From assembly GCA_035693145.1 (NCBI GenBank), contig DASSHA010000037.1, positions 1 through 60,193 of the forward strand: a DNA stretch of 60,193 bases, given 5' to 3'. The first letter of the stretch is position 1; the number at the start of each line of letters is the position of its first letter. This DNA is from DASSHA01 sp035693145 (lineage in GTDB: Bacteria > Chloroflexota > Limnocylindria > Limnocylindrales > CSP1-4). The position numbers were made by a program, and so were the translations under genes. Below are positions 42,593 to 51,797 of the stretch, piece after piece. The notes beneath the pieces are model-generated. The model ran no database searches, was not told the DNA's origin, and saw only the letters and a program-made list of their open reading frames with translations.

Positions 42593-44227
42593 CTACGGTC
42601 GCTGGATCCGGACGTCGTCGAGGGCCGCCTCGACGAGGTTGTGCGGCGACCCATCCGCGGCGCGGAACACGATCCTGATCGTCCGGCCTGACCAGCGCGT
42701 GAGCGGAATCGAGCGGGCGACCCAGGCGGCGTCGTCGTCGACCGCCGTCGCCGTCTCGCTGTAGACCTCCGTCCGGACGTTCGTCCCGAGGTCCCAGACG
42801 TAGACGCGGAAGTAGTCGGTGGACGTCGAGGCCTTCGAGTGCGCGAAGTAGTAGCGGAACGTGAGCGGGCCGGGCGTCGCGGGCAGGGTCACGGTGGGTG
42901 AGGCCGCGGTCGTCGTCCCGTCGAGGTCGTACGAGCCGGGCGTCGAGCCCGCTGGGACGCCCGTCACCATCGCCCGCCGGCCGGAGGCCGTCGTCGTCAG
43001 CTGCTTCGGCCCGTCGCTCGACACGCCGGACGGGTCTCCGCGCGTCCACGTCCCCCCGGTCGCCGTGTCCGTCCCGAAGGGGTTGTACTTCCAGCCTGTC
43101 CGGGTCAGCTCGAAGTCCTCGTACAGCGGCCCGCAGTCCTGCTTCTCGAGGTGCGCGTCCTGGTAGGGGCATGCCGCAGCGTCGATGAGGTGGAGGATCG
43201 CCGCCCGGTTGCGGGCCGTCTCCCGCGGGATCACCTCGTCCGGCGGGTAGTGGTTCTTCCAGACCGTGCCCTGCTCGACGGGGTAGAGCTCGAACGTGAA
43301 CGTGAAGATCCGATAGCGGCCGTAGAGCCAGTCGATCTCGTCGCCATCGGTGACGTACAGCTCGCTCGACTGCTCGGCGGTGTAGCCGTTCGTGGCCGCC
43401 ATCGCCCGACCGAGCGCGACGAAGGCGGTGTGGTCGTCCTTCGTCATGTCGGCCGGGACGTCGGTCTTCGTGTGCCCGTACGGCCAGAGGATGAGCTCGT
43501 CGTTCGTGTGGAGCGTGATGTGGGTCCGGATCTGCTGGACGCCGCCGACGACGCGCGAGTTGACGAAGTCGCGGACGACGCGCGTCTCGGGCGCCGAGAA
43601 CGGCTTCGGCCCGCGGTAGTTCCAGGCCGCCGTGCTGCCCGACGAGCCGCCGCAGCAGCCCCAGTCGTAGTCGTAGTTGCGGTTCAGGTCCGTGCCGACG
43701 TTGCTGCTGCCGGCGTTCGGCTGGCGGTTCTTCCGCCAGGCCCGGTACGGGTCGCCGGTGAGGTCGTACTCGAACCCGTCGGGGTTGACCGCGAGGATGA
43801 TCCAGACCTCGCGGCTGTCGACGAGCCGCTTCACCGTGGCGTCCTGCGCGTAGCCGTTGGCGAGGACGTGCAGGACGTACAGCGCCTGCTCGACGGTCAG
43901 GTGCTCCCGCGCGTGGTGGAGCGCGTCGATGAGGACCTCGGGCTCGTTCTCGTCCGTCCCGACGTTGTCGCTCACCTTCGCCGCCCAGATGTCACGGCCC
44001 TGGTAGCTCTTGCCGATCGAGAGGACGCGAACGATGTCCGGGTGGGCGGCGGCCGTCGCCTTGATGTCGGAGACCATCTCCGCGTAGCTGTGATACCCGG
44101 CATCGGACGATGGGAAGTCCGCGGCGGCCGCAGGGCGGGCGTCGGTCGCGAGCGTTCCCAGCGAGAGGAGGGCTGCGAGCAGCGCGCCGATGAGGACTCG
44201 TGACGGGCGGCGAGGGGCGACAGGCAT
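42593..44227 (-). CDS. Secreted M14 zinc carboxypeptidase
   Basis: The 544-residue protein has a signal peptide (about 1-36, ending RPAAAA) and a carboxypeptidase domain to about residue 385. Zinc ligands are His105 and Glu108 in ALHHAREHL and the histidine of THITLHTN; VNPDGFEY, RKNRQPN and the catalytic glutamate in FTFELYP follow. A C-terminal beta-sandwich domain (about 400-544, DFELTRTGW ... LTRWSGRTIRIVFRA) resembles jelly-roll domains that bind substrate or wall. It acts outside the cell on peptides. ATG 44227 begins the signal peptide; a 39-residue in-frame extension upstream is not signal-like. Confidence 0.92.
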   Translation of the reverse strand: MPVAPRRPSRVLIGALLAALLSLGTLATDARPAAAADFPSSDAGYHSYAEMVSDIKATAAAHPDIVRVLSIGKSYQGRDIWAAKVSDNVGTDENEPEVLIDALHHAREHLTVEQALYVLHVLANGYAQDATVKRLVDSREVWIILAVNPDGFEYDLTGDPYRAWRKNRQPNAGSSNVGTDLNRNYDYDWGCCGGSSGSTAAWNYRGPKPFSAPETRVVRDFVNSRVVGGVQQIRTHITLHTNDELILWPYGHTKTDVPADMTKDDHTAFVALGRAMAATNGYTAEQSSELYVTDGDEIDWLYGRYRIFTFTFELYPVEQGTVWKNHYPPDEVIPRETARNRAAILHLIDAAACPYQDAHLEKQDCGPLYEDFELTRTGWKYNPFGTDTATGGTWTRGDPSGVSSDGPKQLTTTASGRRAMVTGVPAGSTPGSYDLDGTTTAASPTVTLPATPGPLTFRYYFAHSKASTSTDYFRVYVWDLGTNVRTEVYSETATAVDDDAAWVARSIPLTRWSGRTIRIVFRAADGSPHNLVEAALDDVRIQRP

Positions 44228-44339
44228 GACGGCAGGGTGAGGCCCCGAACGGCGGCGGACAAGGTGCCCGATCAGGCCGGTCCCGACCCGGACCGCTGGC
44301 GGCAGCCGGATGGTTTCCGAGTCGCGCCGCCGTGTGTCG

Positions 44340-44345
44340 CACAAT
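44340..44345 (+). promoter_or_regulatory. -10 element of a leaderless promoter (polytopic protein)
   Basis: CACAAT ends 7 nt before ATG 44353. Confidence 0.55.
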
Positions 44346-44352
44346 TGGCGCG

Positions 44353-45456
44353 ATGTCCATCGCCGTTCTCCTCCCCGGCGTCACGTCCGTCCTCGCGCTC
44401 GCCTTCGCGCTCGCGCTCGTGGACCAGTGGCGCGACCGCCGCCACGGCTACCAGGCCGTGTGGGCCATCGGCATGCTGTGGTTCGGGATCGCGTCGGGGT
44501 GCGAGGCACTGGCGGCGGCATCCGGTTGGAGCGAGACCCTCTACCGCACCTGGTACCTGACGGGCGCCGTCTGGACGGCCGGCTGGCTGGGGCTCGGAAC
44601 GGCGTTCCTCCTGGGTCGCACCCGGTTCGGCTACGCCTTCGCGCTCTGCCTCTTCCTGGCCGGGCTGTTCACGTTCCTCGTCCGCACGAAACCCGAGTAC
44701 GCGAACGCCGGAACGGCGCCGCTGCTCTACTTCGTGGCCGCCGGCGTGCTGGCCCTCGCGGTCGCCGTCGAGACCTACTTCCAGAACGATCGCTGGCCGA
44801 TCCTCGCCGCGGTCGCGGTCGTCGGGGCGACGATCCTGTCCGCCGTCCTGACGGCCGGTGCGCCGCTGCCTGCCCCGGGCTACGCGCTCGACCCCGCCAC
44901 CGGGCAGCCGGTCGCGACGCTCTTCCCGGCCGTCCTGCGGCTGCTGACGCCGTTCATGAACGTGACCGGCGCGTTCGCGCTCACGCTCGGCGCGGTGTTC
45001 TCGGCGTACGTGTTCATGCCGAAGCGACGCGTCCTCGCGTACTCGCTGGACCCGGAGCAGTCCGGCGACTCGTTCCTCTTCAACCTCGCGATCTCGGTCG
45101 TCGCCTTTCCGGTCAACTTCGTCGCATCGTTGCCCGGCGCGGCCCGCGCGATTGCCGACCGGAGGATCCATTCGCGCGTCCCGGCAACGATCCTCATCGC
45201 GCTCGGTGCGTTCGTCGCCACCGCCGGCGACACGCTCAACCGCTTCGGGATCACGAGCCCGTTCGAACTCGCCAAGCTCGTCGCCGTCGTGCTCCTGTTC
45301 GCGGGCTTCCTCGTCTCGATCGACGTCTTCCGCGAGTTCCGCATCCCGTTCACCTCCATCCGCCTCGGCGGACCGAGGCGGGAACGGGCCGCGATCGAGG
45401 AAGAACGCGCCGCCGCGACGCCGACCCGGCCGCTCGAGGTGACCGACCGCCGCTGA
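44353..45456 (+). CDS. Polytopic membrane protein of unknown function
   Basis: About 367 residues with roughly eight membrane segments and a polar C-terminal tail (RRERAAIEEERAA). Segments alternate with short loops, apart from a longer one around GAPLPAPGYALDPATGQPV. No family recognised; similar proteins occur next to envelope genes in related genomes as far as I recall. Start ATG 44353 was chosen from the -10 spacing; the frame upstream adds seven residues. Confidence 0.65.
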   Translation: MSIAVLLPGVTSVLALAFALALVDQWRDRRHGYQAVWAIGMLWFGIASGCEALAAASGWSETLYRTWYLTGAVWTAGWLGLGTAFLLGRTRFGYAFALCLFLAGLFTFLVRTKPEYANAGTAPLLYFVAAGVLALAVAVETYFQNDRWPILAAVAVVGATILSAVLTAGAPLPAPGYALDPATGQPVATLFPAVLRLLTPFMNVTGAFALTLGAVFSAYVFMPKRRVLAYSLDPEQSGDSFLFNLAISVVAFPVNFVASLPGAARAIADRRIHSRVPATILIALGAFVATAGDTLNRFGITSPFELAKLVAVVLLFAGFLVSIDVFREFRIPFTSIRLGGPRRERAAIEEERAAATPTRPLEVTDRR

Positions 45457-45486
45457 CGTCCATCCGGGAGGCGGCCGGACCACGGG

Positions 45487-45492
45487 TATACT
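45487..45492 (+). promoter_or_regulatory. galU -10 element
   Basis: TATACT lies 34 nt before ATG 45527, with GAAGG as a likely ribosome binding site; this gene keeps a leader. Confidence 0.55.
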
Positions 45493-45526
45493 CGACGCCG
45501 CCCACCCAATCGCCCGCGAAGGTTCG

Positions 45527-46405
45527 ATGCGCGTCCGAAAAGCCGTCTTCCCGGCCGCCGGCTGGGGCACCCGATTCCTGCCCGCGACGAAGGCGCAGCC
45601 GAAGGAAATGCTGCCTCTCGTCGACAAGCCGGTGATCCAGTACGCGGTCGAGGAGGCCGTCGCGGCCGGGATCGAGCAGGTCATCATCGTGACCTCCTCG
45701 CAGAAGCGCGCGATCGAGGACCACTTCGACATCGACTTCGAGCTGGAGCAGCTCCTCGAGCAGCGGGGCGACGTCGAGATGCTCCGCAAGATCCGCCACA
45801 TCAGCGACCTCGCGCAGGTGGCCTACGTGCGCCAGAAGGAGCAGCTCGGCCTTGGCCACGCCGTCCTCGTGGCCAAGGAGCTCGTCGGGCACGAACCGTT
45901 CGCGGTCATCCTCTCGGACGACGTCGTCGTCGGCGAGCGGCCCTGCATCGGCCAGCTCATCCACGCCTACGAGGAGACCCACAGCTCGGTGGTCGCGGTC
46001 ATGGAGGTCTCCCCCGAGGAGACGCAGCGCTACGGGATGATCGGGACGCCGCCCGACGACGCGCCACGGGACGATCCTCGCCTCCATCGCGTGAACCGCC
46101 TCGTCGAGAAGCCCAAGCCGGCCGAATCCCCGTCGGACCTCGCGATCATCGGGCGCTACGTGCTGACGCCCAAGATCTTCGACAAGCTCGAGCAGACGCC
46201 GAAGGGTGCGGGCGGCGAGATCCAGCTGACCGACGCGATCGAGGCGCTGATGGAGGAGCAGGCTGTCTACGCCTACGAGTTCGAGGGGACTCGCTACGAC
46301 GCGGGCACGACCATGGGCTGGCTCAAGGCGTCGGTCGAGCTGGCGCTCCAGCGGCCCGAGCTCGCCAGCGAGTTTCGGGAGTACCTGAGCGCGCTTCCGC
46401 TCTGA
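45527..46405 (+). CDS. galU: UTP--glucose-1-phosphate uridylyltransferase
   Basis: GalU makes UDP-glucose for wall and lipid glycosylation. The nucleotide-binding signature AAGWGTRFLPATKAQPKEML is present (with Trp in place of the usual Leu), then DKPVIQYAVEEA, LGLGHAVLVAKE, VILSDDVVV, RVNRLVEKPKP and the GGEIQLTDAI segment. The 292 residues match bacterial GalU. It lies 45 nt before the PASTA kinase gene on the same strand. Confidence 0.95.
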   Translation: MRVRKAVFPAAGWGTRFLPATKAQPKEMLPLVDKPVIQYAVEEAVAAGIEQVIIVTSSQKRAIEDHFDIDFELEQLLEQRGDVEMLRKIRHISDLAQVAYVRQKEQLGLGHAVLVAKELVGHEPFAVILSDDVVVGERPCIGQLIHAYEETHSSVVAVMEVSPEETQRYGMIGTPPDDAPRDDPRLHRVNRLVEKPKPAESPSDLAIIGRYVLTPKIFDKLEQTPKGAGGEIQLTDAIEALMEEQAVYAYEFEGTRYDAGTTMGWLKASVELALQRPELASEFREYLSALPL

Positions 46406-46450
46406 GGCGAGCCGCCTCGACGGCGCGGACACGGAACGAGGGATCCGAAG

Positions 46451-48244
46451 GTGGCGGATATCGGCAGCACGCTGGGCGGACGCTACCGGCTCGTCGAGCT
46501 GTTGGGCCAGGGCGGCATGGCCACGATCTACCGGGCGAACGACCGGCAGCTCGGGCGTGACGTCGCGGTCAAGGTCCTGCGGCCCGAGTACGGCGATGAC
46601 CCCGATTTCCTCGCCCGCTTCCGACAGGAGGCCCAGGCGGCGGCGTCGCTGAACCACCCGAACGTCGTGTCGGTCTACGACTACGGCGACGATCCGGCGG
46701 GTCCGTACATCGTCATGGAGCTCGTCGACGGCGAGGATCTCGCCACTCTCCTGCGTCGGAACGGACCGCTCGCGCCCCGGCAGGCCGCTCGGCTCGCTGC
46801 GCAGGTGGCACGCGCGCTGGCGGCCGCCCATGCCCACGGGATCGTCCATCGCGACGTGAAGACCGGCAATGTCCTCCTCACGCGCGACGGTCGGGCGAAG
46901 GTCGTCGACTTCGGGATCGCCCGCGCCATCGCCGAGGCGCAACTCACGCTTCCCGGGACCACACTCGGCTCGGTCCACTACTTCAGCCCGGAGCAGGCGA
47001 GGGGCGAGCCGGCAACGGCCGCCTCGGACGTGTACTCGCTCGGGATCGTCCTCTACGAGCTGCTCACCGGCCGGCGGCCGTGGGAGGGCGACAGCGCCGC
47101 GGCCGTCGCCATGGCTCGACTGTCCGGTCCGGTGCCCGGACCGGCCGACGTGCGATCGGGCGTTCCGGGAGCCCTCGACGCGATCGTCCGCCGGGCGCTC
47201 GCGCGGGACCCGGCCGAACGCTTCGCATCCGCCGCGGCGATGGCCGATGCACTCGACGCATTCCTTGCCGGCGACGAGGGCGCGGCGCGGCTGGCTGCCG
47301 GAGCGGTGGCCGGGGCCGCGCTCGGGGCGGGGAGCGCAGGTGCCGTCGACACGACCGCGGATGGCGTCTCCGGCGCCGCCGGTGCCGCAACCGTGGCGTC
47401 CGGCGTTGCACGATCCGCCCCGGTGGGTCCGCCGCCGTACGCGCCGGATCCGTACGCCGACAACCGCTCCGCAGTGGGCCCGGCCCGACGCGCGACGCCG
47501 CCGGCCATCACGACGGACGACCGCGTGGTCGACGAGGAGCCAGGCGGTGGGCCGTGGCCGTGGATCGCCGGCCTGCTGGGCCTGCTCATCCTTGCCGCGG
47601 TGGCGTTCCTGGCATTCCAGCTCCTGTCGGGTCCCCGGACGCCGGCCACCCAGACCGTCGTCCTTCCGAGCTTCGTCGGACGGACGCTCGTCGACGCCCA
47701 GACGACGGCCAGCCAGCTCGGCGTTCAGCTCCAGGCCGCGTCGTTCGTGCCGGCGGAAAGCGGGCAGGCCGACGGGACGATCACGGCCCAGGACCCGCCG
47801 GCGAACGCGACCGTCGACAAGGGCTCGACCGTCCGGGTGACGGTCGTCGCCGGCCAGCAGCTCGTGACCGTGCCCGACGTCCGGAACCAGCCCGAGGCGG
47901 CCGCGGTCAACGCGATCAACGCCGCCGAGCTGACGATCGGTGATCGGACGGACGCGTTCGATCCGACGGTCCCCGCGGGATCGGTCGTCAGCACGAACCC
48001 GGGCCCGAATGTCGCGGTGGGTCAGGGGACGCCGATCTCATACGTGGTCTCGAAGGGCCCCGAACCGTCGCCGACCCCGACCCCGACGCCGACGCCGGAA
48101 CCTACCCCGACGCCGACGCCGGAACCTACCCCGACGCCTACCCCCGAACCGACGCCGACGCCTACCCCCGAACCGACGCCGACCCCGACCCAGGCGCCGA
48201 CGCCCACGCCCGAAGCGACGGCGACGCCGTCGCCGACGACCTGA
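46451..48244 (+). CDS. Transmembrane PASTA serine/threonine protein kinase (PknB-like)
   Basis: The 597 residues contain an N-terminal kinase (G-loop LGQGGMATIY at 19-28, Lys41 in VAVKVL, catalytic HRDVKTGN with Asp135, DFG at 153-155, SPEQARG), a flexible linker, one membrane segment (about 375-398), two PASTA domains outside (VVLPSFVGRTLVDAQ and VTVPDVRNQPEAAAV) and a proline/threonine-rich tail of PTPTPEPT repeats (about 540-597). PASTA kinases sense muropeptides or lipid II and control wall growth and division. GTG 46451 is the start. The tail may span the wall. Confidence 0.94.
   Translation: MADIGSTLGGRYRLVELLGQGGMATIYRANDRQLGRDVAVKVLRPEYGDDPDFLARFRQEAQAAASLNHPNVVSVYDYGDDPAGPYIVMELVDGEDLATLLRRNGPLAPRQAARLAAQVARALAAAHAHGIVHRDVKTGNVLLTRDGRAKVVDFGIARAIAEAQLTLPGTTLGSVHYFSPEQARGEPATAASDVYSLGIVLYELLTGRRPWEGDSAAAVAMARLSGPVPGPADVRSGVPGALDAIVRRALARDPAERFASAAAMADALDAFLAGDEGAARLAAGAVAGAALGAGSAGAVDTTADGVSGAAGAATVASGVARSAPVGPPPYAPDPYADNRSAVGPARRATPPAITTDDRVVDEEPGGGPWPWIAGLLGLLILAAVAFLAFQLLSGPRTPATQTVVLPSFVGRTLVDAQTTASQLGVQLQAASFVPAESGQADGTITAQDPPANATVDKGSTVRVTVVAGQQLVTVPDVRNQPEAAAVNAINAAELTIGDRTDAFDPTVPAGSVVSTNPGPNVAVGQGTPISYVVSKGPEPSPTPTPTPTPEPTPTPTPEPTPTPTPEPTPTPTPEPTPTPTQAPTPTPEATATPSPTT
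48061..48237 (+). repeat. Proline/threonine repeat region of the kinase tail
   Basis: Runs of CCGACGCC-type units encode repeated PTPTPEPT; units are 24-30 bp and imperfect. Confidence 0.75.
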
Positions 48245-48248
48245 TTCG

Positions 48249-48650
48249 CTAGCGGCGGGCCCTCCCGGGGTCCGTGGAAGCGTCGGATTCGACCGGAAGC
48301 CAACCGTGGGGCGTGGCCGCCGCGGCGCCGTCCGAGGGCGGCTCGGGCCGGTCGGGCACCGCTCGAGGCGCCGGTTCGCCCGCGATCGGTGGCGCTCCGA
48401 GCGTGATCAGCTCGGCGACGGGCGCCTGCCAGCAGCCGAGCAGCTCGTCGCCGCGGAGCGGGGCGTGCGTTCGGTCCATGGCGCAGTACCCGAGGCCACT
48501 CACGAGCGACGGTCGGAAGTTGGTGCATGTCGCGCAGCAGGTGCTCGAGCGGTGACAGACCCAGCAGCGACCGGACTCCGGCTGCCGTGCGCCGCAGTGC
48601 GGGCACACCCATGTGCTGCGGCTGTCCGTCGCGGCGCGGTTCCCCGACAT
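48249..48650 (-). CDS. Cysteine-rich zinc-ribbon-like protein
   Basis: The 133 residues carry nine cysteines in the first 75: WVCPHCGARQ, GRCWVCHR, CCATCTNF, GYCAMDR and GCWQ. CPHC with CWVC makes a plausible zinc ribbon; the second group may bind another metal. The C-terminal half is proline-rich and probably disordered. ATG 48650 lies 2 nt after the stop of the Ig-like gene, so they share a transcript. Family not recognised. Confidence 0.7.
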   Translation of the reverse strand: MSGNRAATDSRSTWVCPHCGARQPESGRCWVCHRSSTCCATCTNFRPSLVSGLGYCAMDRTHAPLRGDELLGCWQAPVAELITLGAPPIAGEPAPRAVPDRPEPPSDGAAAATPHGWLPVESDASTDPGRARR

Positions 48651-48652
48651 GC

Positions 48653-49849
48653 CTACTTCGTGATCGTGACGATGGTTCGGTCGGTCGTGTCGCCGAACTC
48701 GTCACTGTGGACGAGGACCGCGAGCGGTCCCGTTCCGGGCGTCGCCCCTTTCGGAATCGTGGTCGAGAAGCGCGCGTCGCCGTTCCCGTCGGTCGTCGCC
48801 GGGGCGGTGATGGTCGGAACGCCCGGGATGCTGATCGTGAACGTGACGGCGGCGTTCGCGAGCGGGCGACCGTCGGGATCGAGGACGCGGACGCGGACGG
48901 TGAGGGGATCCGGAAGCTTCTTCGCCGAGAATCGGTACAGGCTGGCGCTGAGGGCGGCCGTCAGCTTGCCGCTGCCCCGCCGGACGTTCAGCTTGACCGA
49001 CTTCGTGTTCGCGGCCGGGTCCGTCGCCGTGACGGTCAACGCGTTCGTGCCGGGATCGAGCGCGATCGCGACCGAGAACGCCCCGTCGGAGCCTGCGGTC
49101 GCGGCGGCCGAGGCGTTCGCCGTCGCGTTGTGGACGAGGATCGCACTCCGGGCCTGCGTTCGACCGGCGACCGTCACGGTCGCCCGGTTGATCGTCGCAC
49201 CGCTCTTCGGCGCGCTGACGGTGAGCGCCGGGGCCTCTGTGTCCAGGACGTACGCGATCGACGGCGAGGCCTCGCTCTCGGTCGTGCCGCGGACGAGCGT
49301 GGCGGTGAACGTGTTGCTGCCGGGCTCGAGCGTGACGGCGGGGAACGTGAACGAGACCGAGCCGCCGACGGGCTGCTCACCGACGGTCGCGGGATCATGG
49401 TCCGCCACCGTGACGTAGAGCCGGATCCGCACGTCGCTTCGGCCGACGTCCGCGCCCGGGATCGTGCCCGTCACGTCGATCGTGGCGAGGCTCGTGTATG
49501 GCTCCGTCGGCACCGTGAGGGACGGCGCGTCCGGCGCCGCGACCGCGGCCGGCGTTGGCGACGCCGCCGTCGTGATCCGGGCGACAGCAGCGGACAGCGT
49601 GCCGCCGACGATTCCGGCTGCGCGCCCGAGCAGGCCGGTCGCCCCAGCGAGGACGATGATTCCCAACGACACGACGGCCACCGCGAGCACGAACCGGGCG
49701 AGCGATGGCAGTCCCGACCGGCGCGTGCTCACCGGCCGCGCCGAGATCCTGCCGGTCCTGCGGCGAGGACGAACCGGCGTCGCCGGCCGTCCGTTCGATG
49801 CCGGGCGGGGGCGGACTTGCGCGGGCCGAGCCCCGCGTCGGATCGTCAC
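48653..49849 (-). CDS. Membrane-anchored Ig-like domain protein
   Basis: About 398 residues: a basic, arginine/proline-rich cytosolic tail, a membrane segment (LARFVLAVAVVSLGIIVLAGATGLL), a linker and three beta-sandwich domains. The third (LTVRVRVLDPDGRPLANAAVTFTISIPGVP) resembles a bacterial Ig-like group 1 domain. The first two contain LEPGSNTFTATL and LDPGTNALTVTATD, typical of Ig-like folds. Probably a structural or adhesive envelope protein. A CACAAT -10 at 49862-49857 lies 7 nt before GTG 49849, so I prefer that start; ATG 49858 overlaps the -10 itself. Confidence 0.75.
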   Translation of the reverse strand: MTIRRGARPAQVRPRPASNGRPATPVRPRRRTGRISARPVSTRRSGLPSLARFVLAVAVVSLGIIVLAGATGLLGRAAGIVGGTLSAAVARITTAASPTPAAVAAPDAPSLTVPTEPYTSLATIDVTGTIPGADVGRSDVRIRLYVTVADHDPATVGEQPVGGSVSFTFPAVTLEPGSNTFTATLVRGTTESEASPSIAYVLDTEAPALTVSAPKSGATINRATVTVAGRTQARSAILVHNATANASAAATAGSDGAFSVAIALDPGTNALTVTATDPAANTKSVKLNVRRGSGKLTAALSASLYRFSAKKLPDPLTVRVRVLDPDGRPLANAAVTFTISIPGVPTITAPATTDGNGDARFSTTIPKGATPGTGPLAVLVHSDEFGDTTDRTIVTITK

Positions 49850-49856
49850 GGCCTCC

Positions 49857-49862
49857 ATTGTG
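49857..49862 (-). promoter_or_regulatory. -10 element of a leaderless promoter (Ig-like protein)
   Basis: CACAAT on the minus strand ends 7 nt before GTG 49849 and overlaps the alternative ATG 49858. Confidence 0.5.
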
Positions 49863-49957
49863 GCACCCGCGACACCCCTCCGAAGGCCCCGTCCGTGGGG
49901 GCCGCCCCCAGCTCGCGAGCGACGGCGAGAACGCGGCGGGGCGGTTGTCGTGCGGTG

Positions 49958-49963
49958 TACTCT
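49958..49963 (+). promoter_or_regulatory. Putative -10 of the fol operon
   Basis: TACTCT preceded by TG lies 56 nt before GTG 50020, which has its own ribosome binding site AGGAGAG. Confidence 0.4.
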
Positions 49964-50019
49964 GGCCCGGTTCGAGCGCGCCGCCCGTCGTGTCCACGTG
50001 CGCGCAATTCAGGAGAGTC

Positions 50020-50406
50020 GTGCACGCACGCGACCCGCGATCCCGTCCCACGCCGCCTCAGCCGGCGCTCGGCGGACCGCCGATTCCGCGAGCGACCAGG
50101 TCTGCGCCTGCCCGAACCATCGATCCGACCCACTACCGCGCCCTGCCGACTGGGGGCCGAACCGGCTTCGGGCTGCCGAACCTCCGACGGAACGTCTGCC
50201 CGCACTTCTACATGACGGGCTCACGCGGCGCGATCCCGATCCAGGCGCCGCACCTGCTCAAGGCGCTCATCCGCCAGGATCAGAACGTATCCCGCTGCCA
50301 GCTCCGCGGCGGGGTGCACCTCGAGCAGGGCTATGTCAACGACGTGTGCCTCACGCCACGCTTCAACCAGTGCGTCTTCTACGAGGACGAGCTGACCCGC
50401 GAGTGA
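50020..50406 (+). CDS. Four-cysteine protein heading the fol operon
   Basis: The 128-residue product has a disordered, proline-rich N-terminal half and a C-terminal block with four cysteines: NVCPHFYMTG, VSRCQLRGGVHLEQGYVNDVCLTPRFNQCVFYE. The pattern CP..., C...H, then CLTxxFxxC is one I recognise from Chloroflexota proteins, often fused to LysM domains; the cysteines may bind a metal or Fe-S cluster, which is inference. GTG 50020 is set by AGGAGAG at 50011-50017. The stop overlaps the folC start (GTGA), so the gene is translationally coupled to folate synthesis. Confidence 0.7.
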   Translation: MHARDPRSRPTPPQPALGGPPIPRATRSAPARTIDPTHYRALPTGGRTGFGLPNLRRNVCPHFYMTGSRGAIPIQAPHLLKALIRQDQNVSRCQLRGGVHLEQGYVNDVCLTPRFNQCVFYEDELTRE

Positions 50407-51797
50407 TCGACGCCGCCCAACGGACGACCGACGAGTACGCCGCCGCCGTCGCAGCGCTCACCGACCGGGGCCGGTTCGGGATCCGACTCGGTCTCGGCCG
50501 GACGCGAGCGCTTCTCCGGGCGCTGGGTGACCCGCAGCTCGGGCTGCGCGGAGCACTCGTCGCCGGCACGAACGGCAAGGGCAGCGTCCTGGCCCTGTGC
50601 GGCTCGGTCCTCCGATCGGCCGGTTACCACGTCGGCGAGACGCCGAAGCCACATCTCGTCTCCTATCGCGAGCGCATCCAGGTCGACGGGCGTCCGATCG
50701 CACACGACGCCTTCGTCCGCCTGGTCGACGAGATCCTGCCGATCGCGGACCGGATCGCCCGGCGTCTCGGCCCGCCGACCGAGTTCGAACTCCTGACCGC
50801 GATGATGTTTCGCCACTTCGCCGCCGTCGGGGTCGACGTCGCGCTCGTCGAGGTCGGGCTCGGCGGCCGACTCGACGCGACGCACGCCTGGGACGGCGGC
50901 GTCGCCGCGGTCACGAACGTCGGCCTCGACCACACCGATCGCCTCGGGTCGACGGTCGAGGCGATCGCGCGCGAGAAGGCAGCGATCATCGAGCGCGGCG
51001 ATCTCGCGGTGACGGGGGCGACGGAGCCGGCCCTGGCCGTGATCCGACGGCGCGCCCGTCGGTTGGCGGTCCCTCTCACGGTCGTGCCGCCGGCCCCGCT
51101 GGTGGCGCTCTCGCGGGACGCGATCGTCGTCGAGCTGGCGCGCCTCGGCGAGACGAAGGTCGCGCTCCGCGGCCGGCACCAGGCCGCCAACGCGGCTGTC
51201 GCGGACGCGGTCCTCGATGCGCTCGAGCAGGCCGGGATCGTGTCGCTCGGGCCGGCCGATCGCAGGCGCGGCTACGCCGAGGCGCGCTGGCCCGGCCGGC
51301 TGGAGCTCCTGGGTCCGGACGAGGCGACGCACGGTCGCGAGGTCCTGCTCGACGGGGCCCACAATCCCGACGGTGCGGTCGCGCTCGCGGTCGCGCTGGA
51401 CGACCTCCGCCCGTTCCTCGCCGCGGGGCCGATCACGCTCGTCGTCGCAGCGATGGTGGACAAGGACGTCGACGGCATCGTCGCGGCACTCGCGAGCTCC
51501 GCTGCGCTCCGCGGGGCATCAGTGGTCGCGACCTCGTTGCCGGTCCCGCGCGCCCTTTCCGCGGCGCAGCTCGCCGCTCGCTGGAGGACGCTCGCCCCGG
51601 CCGCCGCGAGCGTCGTCGCCGTCGACGATCCGGACGTGGCGCTCGCCCGTTCGCTCGACTCACCGCCAGGTGAGCGCGGGGAACCCGGTCCGGTGGTCGT
51701 CGCCGGCTCGCTCTATCTCGTGGGTCATGTCCGTGGCCGGCTCGTCGGCGACGATTCGACGGACGTATCGGGCGACGGGACCGCGGTCGCTCGATGA
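50403..51797 (+). CDS. folC: Folylpolyglutamate/dihydrofolate synthase
   Basis: FolC joins glutamate to dihydropteroate or folates. It has the P-loop VAGTNGKGSVLA (55-61), LVSYRERIQVDG, ELLTAMMFRHFA, LVEVGLGGRLDATH, TNVGLDHTDRLG and LLDGAHNPDGA, the marks of the Mur-ligase-like family. Length 464, close to the usual 430 with a short C-terminal tail. GTG 50403 overlaps the upstream stop; its own stop overlaps folP (ATGA). Confidence 0.93.
   Translation: MIDAAQRTTDEYAAAVAALTDRGRFGIRLGLGRTRALLRALGDPQLGLRGALVAGTNGKGSVLALCGSVLRSAGYHVGETPKPHLVSYRERIQVDGRPIAHDAFVRLVDEILPIADRIARRLGPPTEFELLTAMMFRHFAAVGVDVALVEVGLGGRLDATHAWDGGVAAVTNVGLDHTDRLGSTVEAIAREKAAIIERGDLAVTGATEPALAVIRRRARRLAVPLTVVPPAPLVALSRDAIVVELARLGETKVALRGRHQAANAAVADAVLDALEQAGIVSLGPADRRRGYAEARWPGRLELLGPDEATHGREVLLDGAHNPDGAVALAVALDDLRPFLAAGPITLVVAAMVDKDVDGIVAALASSAALRGASVVATSLPVPRALSAAQLAARWRTLAPAAASVVAVDDPDVALARSLDSPPGERGEPGPVVVAGSLYLVGHVRGRLVGDDSTDVSGDGTAVAR

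Noticed and set aside
48061..48237. Repeats in the kinase gene as a separate DNA element
   Set aside because: They are in frame and code for a proline/threonine tail common in PASTA kinases.
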